Source of the DNA: Flavobacterium undicola
Lineage (GTDB): Bacteria; Bacteroidota; Bacteroidia; Flavobacteriales; Flavobacteriaceae
Direction of reading: 5' to 3'
DNA length: 64,000 nucleotides
Assembly (NCBI RefSeq): GCF_009909155.2
Contig: NZ_JAAAPM020000001.1
Span: forward strand, 62,001-126,000
Shown here: piece after piece, positions 19,250-27,614 of the stretch
How the letters are laid out: each line of letters begins with the position of its first letter
How positions within the stretch are numbered: the first letter of the stretch is position 1
Notes under the pieces: generated by a model
What the model was told of the DNA's origin: nothing
Databases searched by the model: none
Seen by the model: only the letters and a program-made list of their open reading frames with translations
Program-made: the position numbers and the translations under genes

Positions 19250-19918
19250 TTATTTTTTGTTTTTTTCTCTTTCTTCTAGCCTTTTATGCCAATCCGTACT
19301 TTCTTTATTCAAATCATATCCTTGCTTAGAAAGATAGTTGTTGATTCTTCCTTTGTATTTTCCAAACCAAGCGTGTTTTTCTTTTGAAGAACCTCCATCC
19401 ATAGCGTGTTCTCTTGCTTCTACAAGTGCGTCATAGATGTATTTTTTTTGTTCATTAGTCAAATTTGGCAACATATCATTGTAACCCAATACTGTAATAG
19501 GCAACACCCCATAAGTCATCCCGTCTTTTACCTGAACAATTTGACTGTTATTTAGTTTTTTGCTTAGTTTTTTCAGATAGGATTTATGTAACGACATAAT
19601 TTTTTTATCGGTACCATTATTTAATTTGTCTACTTCTTTTTGCTGTTGCTCCTTATCAGTAACACTTTTTTTGACTTCAGCAATCTTCGCATCACGAGCT
19701 TCTTGAATTTTACTCAATGATCTGTATTGCTCGGCAATAATATCTCTAACAGCTAATTGATCTGCTTGTGATTGTAGTTTTAAAACATCAACTATTTTTT
19801 GTGCTCTTTCATTGGTTACTTTCACATATTCAGCATCATTTCCTGATTGTGCCAAAACTACATTTGAACCTAAAAAAACCAATAAGGCAATTGCAACTAA
19901 TTTTTTGTACATTTTCAT
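19250..19918 (-). CDS. DUF3826 secreted protein of pectin loci
   Basis: A signal peptide (MYKKLVAIALLVFLGSNVVLAQ) precedes a mostly helical, charged protein of about 200 residues with heptad-like Lys/Glu stretches (DKEQQQKEVDKLNN, KSYLKKLSKKLNNSQ). The C-terminal WFGKYKGRINNYLSKQGYDL matches the DUF3826 pattern. The start is placed at the ATG at 19918, preceded by AAAAGAAAAG, because the frame upstream of it contains the intergenic hairpin. It sits between two PL1 genes, and such proteins recur beside pectate lyases in Bacteroidota. A chaperone, scaffold or surface-binding role is possible, but no function is known. Confidence 0.8.
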   Translation of the reverse strand: MKMYKKLVAIALLVFLGSNVVLAQSGNDAEYVKVTNERAQKIVDVLKLQSQADQLAVRDIIAEQYRSLSKIQEARDAKIAEVKKSVTDKEQQQKEVDKLNNGTDKKIMSLHKSYLKKLSKKLNNSQIVQVKDGMTYGVLPITVLGYNDMLPNLTNEQKKYIYDALVEAREHAMDGGSSKEKHAWFGKYKGRINNYLSKQGYDLNKESTDWHKRLEEREKNKK

Positions 19919-19955
19919 ATCTTTTCTTTTTAAAAACTTAAGTATTATAAAGCAA

Positions 19956-19992
19956 AATTCTTGCTCAATCTGTGACAGATTAGGCAAGAATT
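19956..19992 (-). terminator. Intergenic hairpin between PL1 (paralog 2) and DUF3826
   Basis: AATTCTTGC (19956-19964) pairs perfectly with GCAAGAATT (19984-19992). An inner AATCTG/CAGATT stem closes on a TGA loop. On the minus-strand transcript it follows the PL1 stop by about 20 nt and is followed by a weak T-rich stretch. This fits a leaky terminator or a mRNA processing or stability element inside the operon. Confidence 0.6.
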
Positions 19993-20010
19993 ATACCAAA
20001 AAACATCGAT

Positions 20011-21732
20011 TTACTTCTTATATTCAGCCAATCCTTGTTCGATTTTAGCTAAAGTATCTTCATTATTATCCAAGTTTTTCCAATCCACTTTTTTGGTAGG
20101 ATCTATGCCATTAATATACTTTTCGATATTTGTATAACCATCACCATTTAAATCTCCATTTGCATCAGAAGCATCCTTAGGATTCAATCCGTGTTTTTTC
20201 TCCCAAGCATCTGGCATACCATCTTTATCAGTATCAGCATAAGCTTTTCCTTTGTATTCCGGGTAACCACCTACTTGAGAAATATCGGTAATAATTCCTA
20301 ATTTATAAGAATCCATCGGCAAACGACGGTGCTCAAATTGATAAAAAGTTTTCTTCTCTAAACCTTTAGCATATTCCGGAACACCTGTTTTTACAACTCT
20401 TAAGATACGGGTATCTACAGGGTCTCTTAATGGTAAAGTAGCTCCCGCATTTTTAAGAACATAATCATAAGTTTCATTAGCAGTCATAAACTTTTTCAAC
20501 CAAGGCATTGGGAATGGTTTGTCAAAACGCATTTTAGCAAAATAAGTAGAAGCTTCCTGAAAACTCATTGGCTCTCCTTTTTTGTTTTCCATTTGTACTC
20601 CACCATCCCAGTTATCTTTAGAAACTTTTTCGTTTCCTTCAACCACGTTTCCGTTTACATAAGCTCTACCAAAAACCATGTATGCTAATTTACTTCTACC
20701 TGATTCCGGTTTTAAGATTCTGTAGCTAATAGGCTCATCCTTATTAGTTGCCGGACCTGGTTTGAAATAATTGTTGATGATATTGTATTGAGCTGTATAA
20801 TCTCCACCGTCAATAGAACGATTTACCCAATTAAAGATTACGTTATTGGCAAAATTAAAAATACCATTCCAACCAATAGATGGATTTCTACCTGTATTAG
20901 AAGACCATAAGTTTCTTACAAAAGAACAATTTTCTCCACCTAAAGTACTACCAAAAGCATGGTTGTAAGTATCCAGTCCTTCAGCAAATAAACTGTTTTG
21001 AATGGTAACATTTACAATTCCAAATTTCTTCTCTGCAATACCTGTTTCATCATCATACATATGACGGTAAAATGACATATTCTCATCTAATCCCCAAGTA
21101 GCAGAAACGTGATCGATAATAACATTTCCTACCGGATTTCCTCCAATAGCATCATCACGACGACCTACAAAAGTTTCTCCTCTACGGAAACGCATGTGAC
21201 GTATAACCACATCATGTGTATTAACCCAAATGGTCTCACCAGCTACACAAATTCCATCACCAGGAGCAGTTTGTCCTGCAATAGTGACATAAGGAGCACG
21301 AACAATTAATGGACTTTTTAATCTGATGATTCCCGAAACATTAAAAACAATGATTCTAGCTCCACCTTGTTCCAAAGCCTCACGTAAAGTACCTGGTCCT
21401 CTGTCTTCCAGACTAGTTATGGTATAAACTTTACCTCCATGTCCACCAAAACTATACATTCCTCCTCCTTCAGCACCTGGAAAAGCAGGAATGGAAGCTT
21501 GTGGTAAATCAGTTGGTCTGGATGCCCAAGGAACAAAAGGCTTACCCTGTTTCGCTTCTTGTTCAACAATAACTTTAGCTTTTTCCCAAGCCTCATTAGA
21601 AAGCTTTTCAGCTTCTGCCTTAATCGCATTTTCTTTCGCCTGAACTTCAGGAGATATTTTTGGGTATTGTGCAAAACAATTTACACTGCTTCCCAAAACC
21701 AAAAAAGCCAATAAAAAATTTAATTTGTTCAT
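20011..21732 (-). CDS. PL1-family pectate lyase with calcium-binding C-terminal repeats (paralog 2)
   Basis: First enzyme gene after susD. It has a signal peptide ending CFAQ, then a lysine/glutamate-rich segment, then a PL1 beta-helix core: IPAFPGAEGGG, GGHGGKVYTITSLEDRGPGT, YVTIAGQTAPGDGI and VVIRHMRFRRG. The tail DTDKDGMPDAWEKKHGLNP and GDLNGDGYTNIEKYINGIDP closely matches paralog 1. It is expected to depolymerise homogalacturonan outside the cell or at its surface. A terminator-like hairpin separates it from susD, so its level may differ from SusCD. Confidence 0.9.
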   Translation of the reverse strand: MNKLNFLLAFLVLGSSVNCFAQYPKISPEVQAKENAIKAEAEKLSNEAWEKAKVIVEQEAKQGKPFVPWASRPTDLPQASIPAFPGAEGGGMYSFGGHGGKVYTITSLEDRGPGTLREALEQGGARIIVFNVSGIIRLKSPLIVRAPYVTIAGQTAPGDGICVAGETIWVNTHDVVIRHMRFRRGETFVGRRDDAIGGNPVGNVIIDHVSATWGLDENMSFYRHMYDDETGIAEKKFGIVNVTIQNSLFAEGLDTYNHAFGSTLGGENCSFVRNLWSSNTGRNPSIGWNGIFNFANNVIFNWVNRSIDGGDYTAQYNIINNYFKPGPATNKDEPISYRILKPESGRSKLAYMVFGRAYVNGNVVEGNEKVSKDNWDGGVQMENKKGEPMSFQEASTYFAKMRFDKPFPMPWLKKFMTANETYDYVLKNAGATLPLRDPVDTRILRVVKTGVPEYAKGLEKKTFYQFEHRRLPMDSYKLGIITDISQVGGYPEYKGKAYADTDKDGMPDAWEKKHGLNPKDASDANGDLNGDGYTNIEKYINGIDPTKKVDWKNLDNNEDTLAKIEQGLAEYKK

Positions 21733-21807
21733 CTTAAAATTATTCTTAATTAATAAAAAAATTGGGTTAGAATTGCTATTAATTAGATTAAAATTTGTTA
21801 GCTATAA

Positions 21808-21845
21808 AAAGAAATGCCTGAAATTAATCAAGCATTTCTTTAATC
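21808..21845 (-). terminator. Terminator-like hairpin downstream of susD
   Basis: AAAGAAATGC (21808-21817) and GCATTTCTTT (21832-21841) form a perfect 10-bp stem with a 14-nt loop. In the minus-strand transcript it begins about 15 nt after the susD stop and runs into a U-rich stretch. It looks intrinsic. Because enzyme genes continue without another obvious promoter, partial read-through is likely. Confidence 0.75.
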
Positions 21846-21855
21846 TTATAATCAT

Positions 21856-23856
21856 TTATTCTTGAAAATCATAAGTTCCTGCATTACCAGAAGCATCATT
21901 CCAACCCTTCGTTTGATTCAACCATGGATTTTGAGACAAAACAGTATTAGTAAGTCCCATAATGTAATAATTCGGTCTCCATAGAATATTAGTTGCTACA
22001 CCACCAATAGCATCCATAGGTGTTTGAGGAGCACGTAAATCAAAATTAGTTGTATAAAAAGCAGCTAAAGCTGTAATTTGAGCCGCAAAATTACTAGCAT
22101 CCGGATCAACTGATATAGCTGCACGGGAAGTAGCTAATGGATCTGTACCGGCAGCACTAGTTCCAATCTTGTAATGCAAATAATTACCCACACGTTGTGT
22201 ACCATTTATTACAGGAATACCAAGTTTAGCATTTGTTATATCATTTATAGAAGCATCATCGCTATACAACATCCAACGTTGGATATCATAAAAACGTTTT
22301 CCTTCATAAGCCAATTCTACTCTACGTTCATATAAAACAGCCTCTATAGCCTTGTATTTATCTGCTAAGGCACCAATACCATAATTATTTGCAGATGGAA
22401 TTCCTACACGGTTTCTAATCTTACCTAAATACACTAGAGTATTTGTAATATCTCCTTTAGCAGCATAACATTCGGCAATATTCAACAACAATTCTGCATA
22501 ACGGTATTCCATAATATCTGTACCTGAAAACTGAAAATTAGTTGCATTACTAACATTAGGACTAGACATTTTACGAACAAAAGCGGGACTTGACACATCA
22601 TTACCCATACTAAAAGCAAAACTAGTTCCCGCCGCATTTGTAGACCAACGGTAGGCCCAAACAGTCGGTTGAGCTGCAGTTGTCAAACTGTTATTATATG
22701 CCCATGCACTACCTGAGAAACCAAAAGTTCTATAAAAACGAGGATCACGGTCTTTAAAGAAAAGGAATGGATCATAATTCCCTCCAGTTCCCGCAACTGG
22801 TCTAGCACCTGTATTTGTTGGAAATAAATCAATCATTGCTTTAGGCACTTTTACTCCACCACCAGCTACTCCACCCTGGCTGGCAAGTCGCATAGATCTT
22901 TCCCATGAATTATTTGACTGCAATGATGTAGTACCATTAGCTAAAAGTTTAACAGTAATAGCTTCTTTACAGAAAACATTGTCAAAATTATAAAACATTT
23001 CAGCCCATTGTCTGGCTGTTGTTCCCTGCAATCCGAAACCATCTGTGGTTAATTGTGTTTCGGCTGCTAAACCGGCTGCTAAGGCCGCATCCCAACGGGT
23101 AGTTGAAGTATCCCAGCTTTTATTAAACAAAGGACTTGCATAAGTTAGCAAAACACGAGATTTTTGAGCTAAAGCTGCTCCTCTTGTATAACGACCATAA
23201 TTGGCTGCATCCCATTGTCCTGGCAATAAAGTAGCTGCCTTATCTAAATCAGCAACTATCTGATTCACTACCTCAGTAATAGAAGCTCTAGGAAGTTTTA
23301 TAGATTCATCAGTTGCACTAGCTACTTGAACTGTTGTCACTATAGGCACTCCTCCATAGGTACGCATCAAATCATAATATTGTAATGCACGTAAATAATA
23401 TACCTGACCTTTTATTCTATCACGAAATACCTGAGATAAATTAGCTCCTAAAACATCCAATTTTTCCAACATCTCATTACAATCTCTAATCCTATTGTAA
23501 GGCACATTACTTATATTATCCGCTAAAGCGGCTCCATAATATCCTGAACCATCAGCTGCATTTTGCAAAGTAACGTTAGGATTAATAAAATTTGAAATCC
23601 CACCAACTTCTTCTGTATACGAAGTTTCAACTGTAGTATAAGAACCTACTCTAATTGCCGTAGGTGTTTTATAAGCATCAAAAAAGTCATAATATAAATT
23701 ATTAACAAAATAATTCACACGTTCTTCACTTTTAAAAAACTCTTCATCATAAAATTTAAACTGCTTTTTTTCTTCTAAAAAATTATCGCTACAGGAAGAA
23801 GCTCCTAAAACAAGCAAAAGCGATAATACGATATATTTATTAATCTTTGTTTTCAT
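21856..23856 (-). CDS. susD: SusD/RagB-family surface glycan-binding lipoprotein
   Basis: Outer-membrane lipoprotein that caps the neighbouring SusC transporter and captures oligosaccharides. The lipobox LGASSC gives Cys22, followed by acidic DNFLEE, a usual surface-export context in this phylum. The helical TPR-like region is seen in YLRALQYYDLMRTYGGVPIV (near 150-170). The C-terminal RagB-type part includes YRYAELLLNIAECYAAKGD and ERRVELAYEGKRFYDIQRW. The length of 666 residues is somewhat above the usual 500-600. It lies 20 bp downstream of susC in the same transcript. Confidence 0.95.
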   Translation of the reverse strand: MKTKINKYIVLSLLLVLGASSCSDNFLEEKKQFKFYDEEFFKSEERVNYFVNNLYYDFFDAYKTPTAIRVGSYTTVETSYTEEVGGISNFINPNVTLQNAADGSGYYGAALADNISNVPYNRIRDCNEMLEKLDVLGANLSQVFRDRIKGQVYYLRALQYYDLMRTYGGVPIVTTVQVASATDESIKLPRASITEVVNQIVADLDKAATLLPGQWDAANYGRYTRGAALAQKSRVLLTYASPLFNKSWDTSTTRWDAALAAGLAAETQLTTDGFGLQGTTARQWAEMFYNFDNVFCKEAITVKLLANGTTSLQSNNSWERSMRLASQGGVAGGGVKVPKAMIDLFPTNTGARPVAGTGGNYDPFLFFKDRDPRFYRTFGFSGSAWAYNNSLTTAAQPTVWAYRWSTNAAGTSFAFSMGNDVSSPAFVRKMSSPNVSNATNFQFSGTDIMEYRYAELLLNIAECYAAKGDITNTLVYLGKIRNRVGIPSANNYGIGALADKYKAIEAVLYERRVELAYEGKRFYDIQRWMLYSDDASINDITNAKLGIPVINGTQRVGNYLHYKIGTSAAGTDPLATSRAAISVDPDASNFAAQITALAAFYTTNFDLRAPQTPMDAIGGVATNILWRPNYYIMGLTNTVLSQNPWLNQTKGWNDASGNAGTYDFQE

Positions 23857-23875
23857 AATTACATTTGAATTTAAA

Positions 23876-26800
23876 TTAGAATGCTACATTCATACTAAGT
23901 GACCAAGTTCTAAGTGTTGGGTATTTAGAAGTAGAATCATCATACATGTTACGGTATTTATCAGGATATGGATTGTATAAATCCCAAAGATTATTTCCAG
24001 TAATACCAAAATTAATACCATCTACTTTTATAGTTTTAAGTGCCTCTTTTGGAATTGCAAAACCTATTGTTAAGTTTCTAACCACACATCTAAAAGTATT
24101 AAGTTGCCAGAAATCTGATGGTACAAAAATATAATCTTGTTGTCCCATATTAGGGTATTTCCCATTAGGATTGTCAGTAGCATCATACATATCATTCCAA
24201 AAACTTTCATGTGACCAGTCATTATGTGCAGAAGCAGTTCCTTGTTTAATCATATCCAAAGTATTATATCCTCCCCAAGAAGTAGCAATTTGCGATTTCA
24301 AATAAAATCCTTCATATTTAATTCCTAAGTTAGTAGTAAATCCATAAGTTCTGTTTTGATTCACTAATTTTTGATAATCATCGTTTCTAGTAACTTTTCC
24401 ATCAGCAGCACGTCTTTGACCAGTTGCAGTATCATAAACACCTGCCACATCTTGATAAGCCAGCATCCCTTTTCTCATTAATGTCACATTACTAATACCC
24501 ATATAATCTGGTGTTCCTCCTACTGCTGTTGCACGCTCGGTTAAGTATTGCCAATATTTAGTAACATCCTCATCAGTACGTAAGATACCGTCTCCGGTAG
24601 AAGTCTCTTTCCAAGTTTTGAATCCCCAAACAGGAGTGTAGAATGAACTACCTACAACTCTATCATTAAACGATGGATCTCTATCAGCAGCCGCAGGATA
24701 TTTTTTTATTTCATTGTTAGAAAAACCAAAGTTTACCCCTACATTATAACTAAAATTATCTTTTATTTTATCGTTCCAGTTTACACTGAACTCAGTTCCC
24801 CAAGCATTAACTGCAGCAAAATTTTGCTCTGCAGCAGCACCTCCAACAGAAATTGGTGTGCCAACAGTACCTGCTAAACCTATTAACATATCTGTATTTC
24901 TGTCATAATAATAATCAGCAGAAATTTGCAATCTATTTCTTAAAACTGCTAAGTCAATACCATAGTTTTGTTTAATATTAGAATCCCATCTAATATCTTC
25001 ATTAGGAGTAACTTTAGGAGATATAGCATTTCCTAGTGTACCTCCTGAATTACCAAATTGAGCTCCTTTATCAACAATTGGATCATACAAAAGCTGCCAA
25101 CGCCATGCCTGAATACCATCTTTTCCTGTTTTACCAATAGAATAACGCAGTTTCAAGTTATCTACCCATGATACATTATCTCTAAACCAATCTTCTTTAG
25201 ACACTACCCAACCCACTTGAGCTCCTGGGAAAAATCCCCAATAATTTCTTGGAGCAAATTTAGTTGAAGCGTCACTTCTAAAAATCAATTGCAACAAATA
25301 CTTATCCTTAAAACTGTAATTCAAACGTCCTAAATAAGAAAGCGTTCCTGCTTCCCCTTTTTCACCAATTGAATTCGTACTAATTGGACCCGCTGTAGTA
25401 TTTGAACCTAAATAATCTTTAGAAGTTCCTTCGTAAGCCAAACGGACAGTTTTATAATCTGATTCCGTACGTTCCACACCTACCATAGCATCAATAGAGT
25501 GATCTCCAAAAGTTCTTGAATAATTAGCAAAAAAGTTAGATTGGATCATATTATCCATATCTGTACCATAATATACTCTTGAACCACGTACATTGGTTTC
25601 TGGTAAACCACCGTTAGCATATACAGAATTTGGGTTTAAAAGATGATTATCAGCAAGGTTATGACTTGTAATTCTAAGTAAATCATAAGGCAACTGAACC
25701 TGTTCTGAATTTGCACTAGATTGACTTCTGGCATAACTTCCTTTAAGCGATAGCCCCTTAATAAAAGGCACTTTATAGGTTAAGTTTAAATTTACATTGT
25801 ATGAAAATTCCTGATCTATTTGTTTTCCTGCATCTAAGGCTGCAAAATAATTCCAACCTGCAATAGTAGTATTAGCATTTGCACTTCCTAAGTTACGGTC
25901 TGTACGTGGAAATGGAGACATCCAATACTCTTTTCCATTATAGGTAGTTTGCCATGGCACATATTTCGGCATATGTAATAAATACATATAATCTGCCTGT
26001 TCTCCTGAAGAAAGAGAACCAAAACTACTGTCATTTAAATTTGCTGCAGCCTTAGTAAATGATTTTTGAACATCTAATGTACTGGCTGAAACCGAAGCAG
26101 AAAAATCCAAACTATTACTCACTTTTACATTCGTACCAACACGGAAATTCCATTTATTATAATCCTGCTCGCCAAGGTTAGCTCCTTGTGTATAATAAGT
26201 CAAACCAGCAAAATAAGTTGCTTTATCAGTACCTCCACTCACATTAAGAACGTGTCTTTGTTGTGTAGCAGGCTTCCAAGCTTCTTTTAACCAATCATAA
26301 TCCAAACCTTTCATTTGCTCTAATTCTGTTGCAGAGAAATAATTAGCAGGAGTTGTATTCAATTGAGAATTCAAAAACCTGTTTTTCCAAATCCCATGCT
26401 CATAAGCATTCATCGTTTTTTCATGACTTATTGCATCATTGACAGCAAATTGACTATAATAAGAAAACTTAGTCTTACCTTCTTTCCCTCTCTTTGTTTT
26501 CACAATAATCGCCCCTTGAGAAGCACGAGAACCATAAATAGCAGCCGAACCATCTTTCAAAACAGTAATACTTTCAATTTCAGATGGATCTAATCTATTA
26601 AAAGCTTCTTGTGTAGGCTTACCATTTACTGGATCAATTTGAACCATATCATCAATTACGATCAATGGAATAGTTGAATTTCCATCTTTTGTAAACCCAA
26701 AAACCTGACGAATCTGAATATCGGCAGCTCCACCTGGACGGCTAGAACCATTAGCATTACTTACAGCTACTCCCGGAGTCAAACCTCTTAAAGCTTCCGT

Positions 26801-27229
26801 TAAATTAGACACCGGCAAATCTTGAATATTTTCTGGGTTAATTGTAGCAACAGCTCCTGTAAGATGTGATTTTTTCTGAGTACCGTAACCCACAACTACT
26901 ACCTCATTCAAAGTAGAATTATCCTCTAACATGGTTACATTGATAAATGTTGAAGCACCTACTGTTTTCTCAACAGTTTTCATTCCAATATAAGAGAACT
27001 GCAATACAGCCCCTTTAAGAACCTGAATTTTATAAGTACCATCAATATCAGTCAAAACGGCGTGTTTTGTTCCTTTTTCAATAACATTTAGGCCTATGAC
27101 CCCCAAGCCATCTTTATCTACCACTTTACCAGTGATAGCAGTCCTATCATTTGCATTTTGAGCAAAACCATTCATGCACATGATGCTGAACAGTAATACG
27201 CTAAACACCATTTTAAATGTTTGTTTCAT
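23876..27229 (-). CDS. susC: SusC/RagA-family TonB-dependent oligosaccharide transporter
   Basis: Outer-membrane importer energised by TonB, pairing with the adjacent SusD. Domain order: signal peptide (ending NGFAQ), a carboxypeptidase-regulatory-like sandwich at about 28-110 (ITGKVVDKDGLGVIGLNV), a linker with EVVVVGYGTQKKS, a plug containing VLKDGSAAIYGSRASQGAI, then a 22-strand barrel ending in the aromatic terminus SMNVAF. No extra N-terminal STN signalling domain is present, so it is unlikely to drive an ECF sigma/anti-sigma pair. It follows the 385-bp control region with paired LacI-type palindromes. The length of 1117 residues is normal. Confidence 0.96.
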   Translation of the reverse strand: MKQTFKMVFSVLLFSIMCMNGFAQNANDRTAITGKVVDKDGLGVIGLNVIEKGTKHAVLTDIDGTYKIQVLKGAVLQFSYIGMKTVEKTVGASTFINVTMLEDNSTLNEVVVVGYGTQKKSHLTGAVATINPENIQDLPVSNLTEALRGLTPGVAVSNANGSSRPGGAADIQIRQVFGFTKDGNSTIPLIVIDDMVQIDPVNGKPTQEAFNRLDPSEIESITVLKDGSAAIYGSRASQGAIIVKTKRGKEGKTKFSYYSQFAVNDAISHEKTMNAYEHGIWKNRFLNSQLNTTPANYFSATELEQMKGLDYDWLKEAWKPATQQRHVLNVSGGTDKATYFAGLTYYTQGANLGEQDYNKWNFRVGTNVKVSNSLDFSASVSASTLDVQKSFTKAAANLNDSSFGSLSSGEQADYMYLLHMPKYVPWQTTYNGKEYWMSPFPRTDRNLGSANANTTIAGWNYFAALDAGKQIDQEFSYNVNLNLTYKVPFIKGLSLKGSYARSQSSANSEQVQLPYDLLRITSHNLADNHLLNPNSVYANGGLPETNVRGSRVYYGTDMDNMIQSNFFANYSRTFGDHSIDAMVGVERTESDYKTVRLAYEGTSKDYLGSNTTAGPISTNSIGEKGEAGTLSYLGRLNYSFKDKYLLQLIFRSDASTKFAPRNYWGFFPGAQVGWVVSKEDWFRDNVSWVDNLKLRYSIGKTGKDGIQAWRWQLLYDPIVDKGAQFGNSGGTLGNAISPKVTPNEDIRWDSNIKQNYGIDLAVLRNRLQISADYYYDRNTDMLIGLAGTVGTPISVGGAAAEQNFAAVNAWGTEFSVNWNDKIKDNFSYNVGVNFGFSNNEIKKYPAAADRDPSFNDRVVGSSFYTPVWGFKTWKETSTGDGILRTDEDVTKYWQYLTERATAVGGTPDYMGISNVTLMRKGMLAYQDVAGVYDTATGQRRAADGKVTRNDDYQKLVNQNRTYGFTTNLGIKYEGFYLKSQIATSWGGYNTLDMIKQGTASAHNDWSHESFWNDMYDATDNPNGKYPNMGQQDYIFVPSDFWQLNTFRCVVRNLTIGFAIPKEALKTIKVDGINFGITGNNLWDLYNPYPDKYRNMYDDSTSKYPTLRTWSLSMNVAF

Positions 27230-27380
27230 AAGTGTGTTTCTTTTGGTTAAAAAATTAATTATTTAAGTTTGGTTTATTATTTCTATTAAAAGCTGAGAAA
27301 TCGAAAGTAAAGCGTTGCATTGTAATTGGTTTTTTTAGTTTTTTGGTTGAACTGCTAATATAATGTTAAAAGCAAGTTAG

Positions 27381-27394
27381 TGTAAACGTTTACA
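27381..27394. promoter_or_regulatory. LacI-type operator, site 1
   Basis: The perfect 14-bp palindrome TGTAAACGTTTACA lies 152 bp upstream of the susC start and has the central AACGTT common to LacI/GalR-family operators. An identical second copy is centred 87 bp further upstream. No LacI-family gene lies in the window. Confidence 0.75.
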
Positions 27395-27410
27395 TTCTTA
27401 AAATTGAACA

Positions 27411-27450
27411 TCAATTTATATCAATTTATATCAATTTATATCTATTTACA
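27411..27450. repeat. Three tandem 10-bp repeats plus a degenerate fourth
   Basis: TCAATTTATA occurs three times in direct succession (27411-27440), followed by TCTATTTACA. The array lies between the two operator palindromes. A period of about one helical turn suggests either tandem protein binding or intrinsically curved DNA. Confidence 0.8.
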
Positions 27451-27464
27451 AGCTTAAGTAAATA

Positions 27465-27484
27465 AAATGTAAACGTTTACATTT
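27465..27484. promoter_or_regulatory. LacI-type operator, site 2 (20-bp palindrome)
   Basis: AAATGTAAACGTTTACATTT is a perfect 20-bp palindrome containing the same 14-bp core as site 1 (27468-27481). It lies immediately downstream of a possible minus-strand -7 element, a position suited to repression. Confidence 0.78.
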
Positions 27485-27486
27485 AT

Positions 27487-27514
27487 CAAAAGTAATAAAA
27501 TTTTATTACTCCAC
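27487..27514 (-). promoter_or_regulatory. Possible susC promoter overlapping an AT palindrome
   Basis: On the minus strand TACTTTTG (27487-27494) fits the Bacteroidota -7 consensus TAnnTTTG, with TGG about 18 nt upstream in place of TTG. The interval also contains a perfect 20-bp palindrome, AGTAATAAAATTTTATTACT (27491-27510). Transcription would start inside or beside operator site 2. The promoter assignment rests on short motifs only. Confidence 0.4.
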
Positions 27515-27614
27515 TATTTTTTATTCTTTTTTTTTTAAGTTTATTTTAAGTTTTCGTGTTTTTTTTATGTTAAATTTTTATTATTCCAATATTTACATGA
27601 TTTTAACAAGTTTT

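Noticed and set aside
27411..27450. Tandem 10-bp repeats as a CRISPR-like array
   Set aside because: Repeats are only 10 bp, directly adjacent without spacers, and lie in a promoter region without cas genes.
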